Positions 43,546-43,726 of a stretch of 43,726 bases of DNA are shown here, piece after piece. Below the pieces are notes generated by a model. It was not told the DNA's origin. It did not search any database and saw only the letters and a list, made by a program, of their open reading frames with translations. Origin of the DNA: JASSUD01 sp031963225 (lineage in GTDB: Bacteria > Pseudomonadota > Gammaproteobacteria > Burkholderiales > Burkholderiaceae); assembly GCA_031963225.1 (NCBI GenBank), contig JASSUD010000015.1, positions 1 to 43,726 on the forward strand, written 5' to 3'. Each line of letters starts with the position of its first letter. Within the stretch, counting starts at the first letter, position 1. Position numbers and translations under genes: made by a program.

Positions 43546-43672
43546 TTATTCGAAAGATTTATTTTTTAAACTATTCTGACTCTGCCAATCGTAATCTGCA
43601 TTGGCAAAGTTAGCTACTTGCGCAGTCTGCCTGTGGCTTTATTTTTTAGATTTTTAATCTAAGGAGAATAAT

Positions 43673-43726
43673 ATGCAAAATAAAGATTTGAACACAACTG
43701 AAACTGTAGATTCCCAAGAAGAAAAT
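43673..43726 (+). CDS. Start of an unidentified gene, cut by the window end
   Basis: AAGGAG lies 7 nt before the ATG. The first 18 residues (MQNKDLNTTETVDSQEEN) are polar and acidic, as in the disordered N-terminus of GrpE and other proteins, but too short to name. Confidence 0.6.
   Translation, partial: MQNKDLNTTETVDSQEEN

Noticed and set aside
1..43726. tRNA, rRNA or complete insertion sequence
   Set aside because: No cloverleaf-like sequence, rRNA segment or transposase frame was recognised by eye; a tRNA scan would settle this.

Overview
The window looks like part of the chromosome of a Burkholderiaceae-type betaproteobacterium that lives inside eukaryotic cells. This is inferred from two things seen together. 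First, the housekeeping genes and their order are Burkholderiales-like: rsmI/yraN/gmhA-like SIS gene/BON lipoprotein, cydAB plus a DUF2474 gene, hemA-prfA, trpGDC, kdsD-lptCAB, and hpf-ptsN-hprK. Second, several genes encode eukaryote-like proteins with F-box, leucine-rich, ankyrin and WD40 modules. The Burkholderia-related endosymbionts of Mucoromycota fungi (Mycoavidus/Glomeribacter type) are my best guess. I could not run a search, so the genus is not established.

Layout. 1-6.6 kb is an accessory island read on the minus strand: a 14-repeat WD40/pentapeptide protein, an F-box/ankyrin protein, and an effector resembling the Shigella ShET2/OspD3 family. Related ~190 bp blocks flank the WD40 gene. 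7-12.8 kb holds cutA, a lysine-rich orphan, an MFS transporter, rsmI, yraN, a SIS-domain isomerase and a BON-domain lipoprotein. 13.1-14.4 kb is an AT-rich F-box/LRR gene. 14.4-20.5 kb holds selO, a degenerate PCu(A)C-type protein, a cytochrome bd (cydA, cydB, DUF2474) operon and rlpA. 20.5-25.3 kb is a tandem repeat array followed by prfA, hemA and ettA. 25.5-28.8 kb is trpG-trpD-trpC-ung without trpE alongside. 28.8-33.0 kb is a second accessory island: an F-box-like/pentapeptide/15-repeat WD40 protein and a two-TM protein whose tail carries LPxY and PPxY motifs. 33-43.7 kb is a TlpA-like thioredoxin, a Kef-type antiporter, kdsD-lptC-lptA-lptB (no kdsC), hpf-ptsN-hprK (no rpoN), mutY, nnrD and the start of an unidentified gene.

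Themes. Four of the five or six effector-like genes carry modules that in eukaryotes plug into ubiquitin ligases: F-box+WD40, F-box+LRR, F-box+ankyrin, and LPxY/PPxY tails that bind WW domains of NEDD4/Rsp5-type ligases. Together with the ShET2-type putative cysteine protease, this reads as a set of host-directed proteins. The intergenic regions carry about 18 copies of a 32-bp sequence, mostly in inverted pairs around a conserved loop or a conserved ~70-bp spacer, at seven loci. This is a MITE- or BIME-like family. Some copies sit where neighbours expected from related genomes are missing (prmC after prfA, rapZ after hprK).
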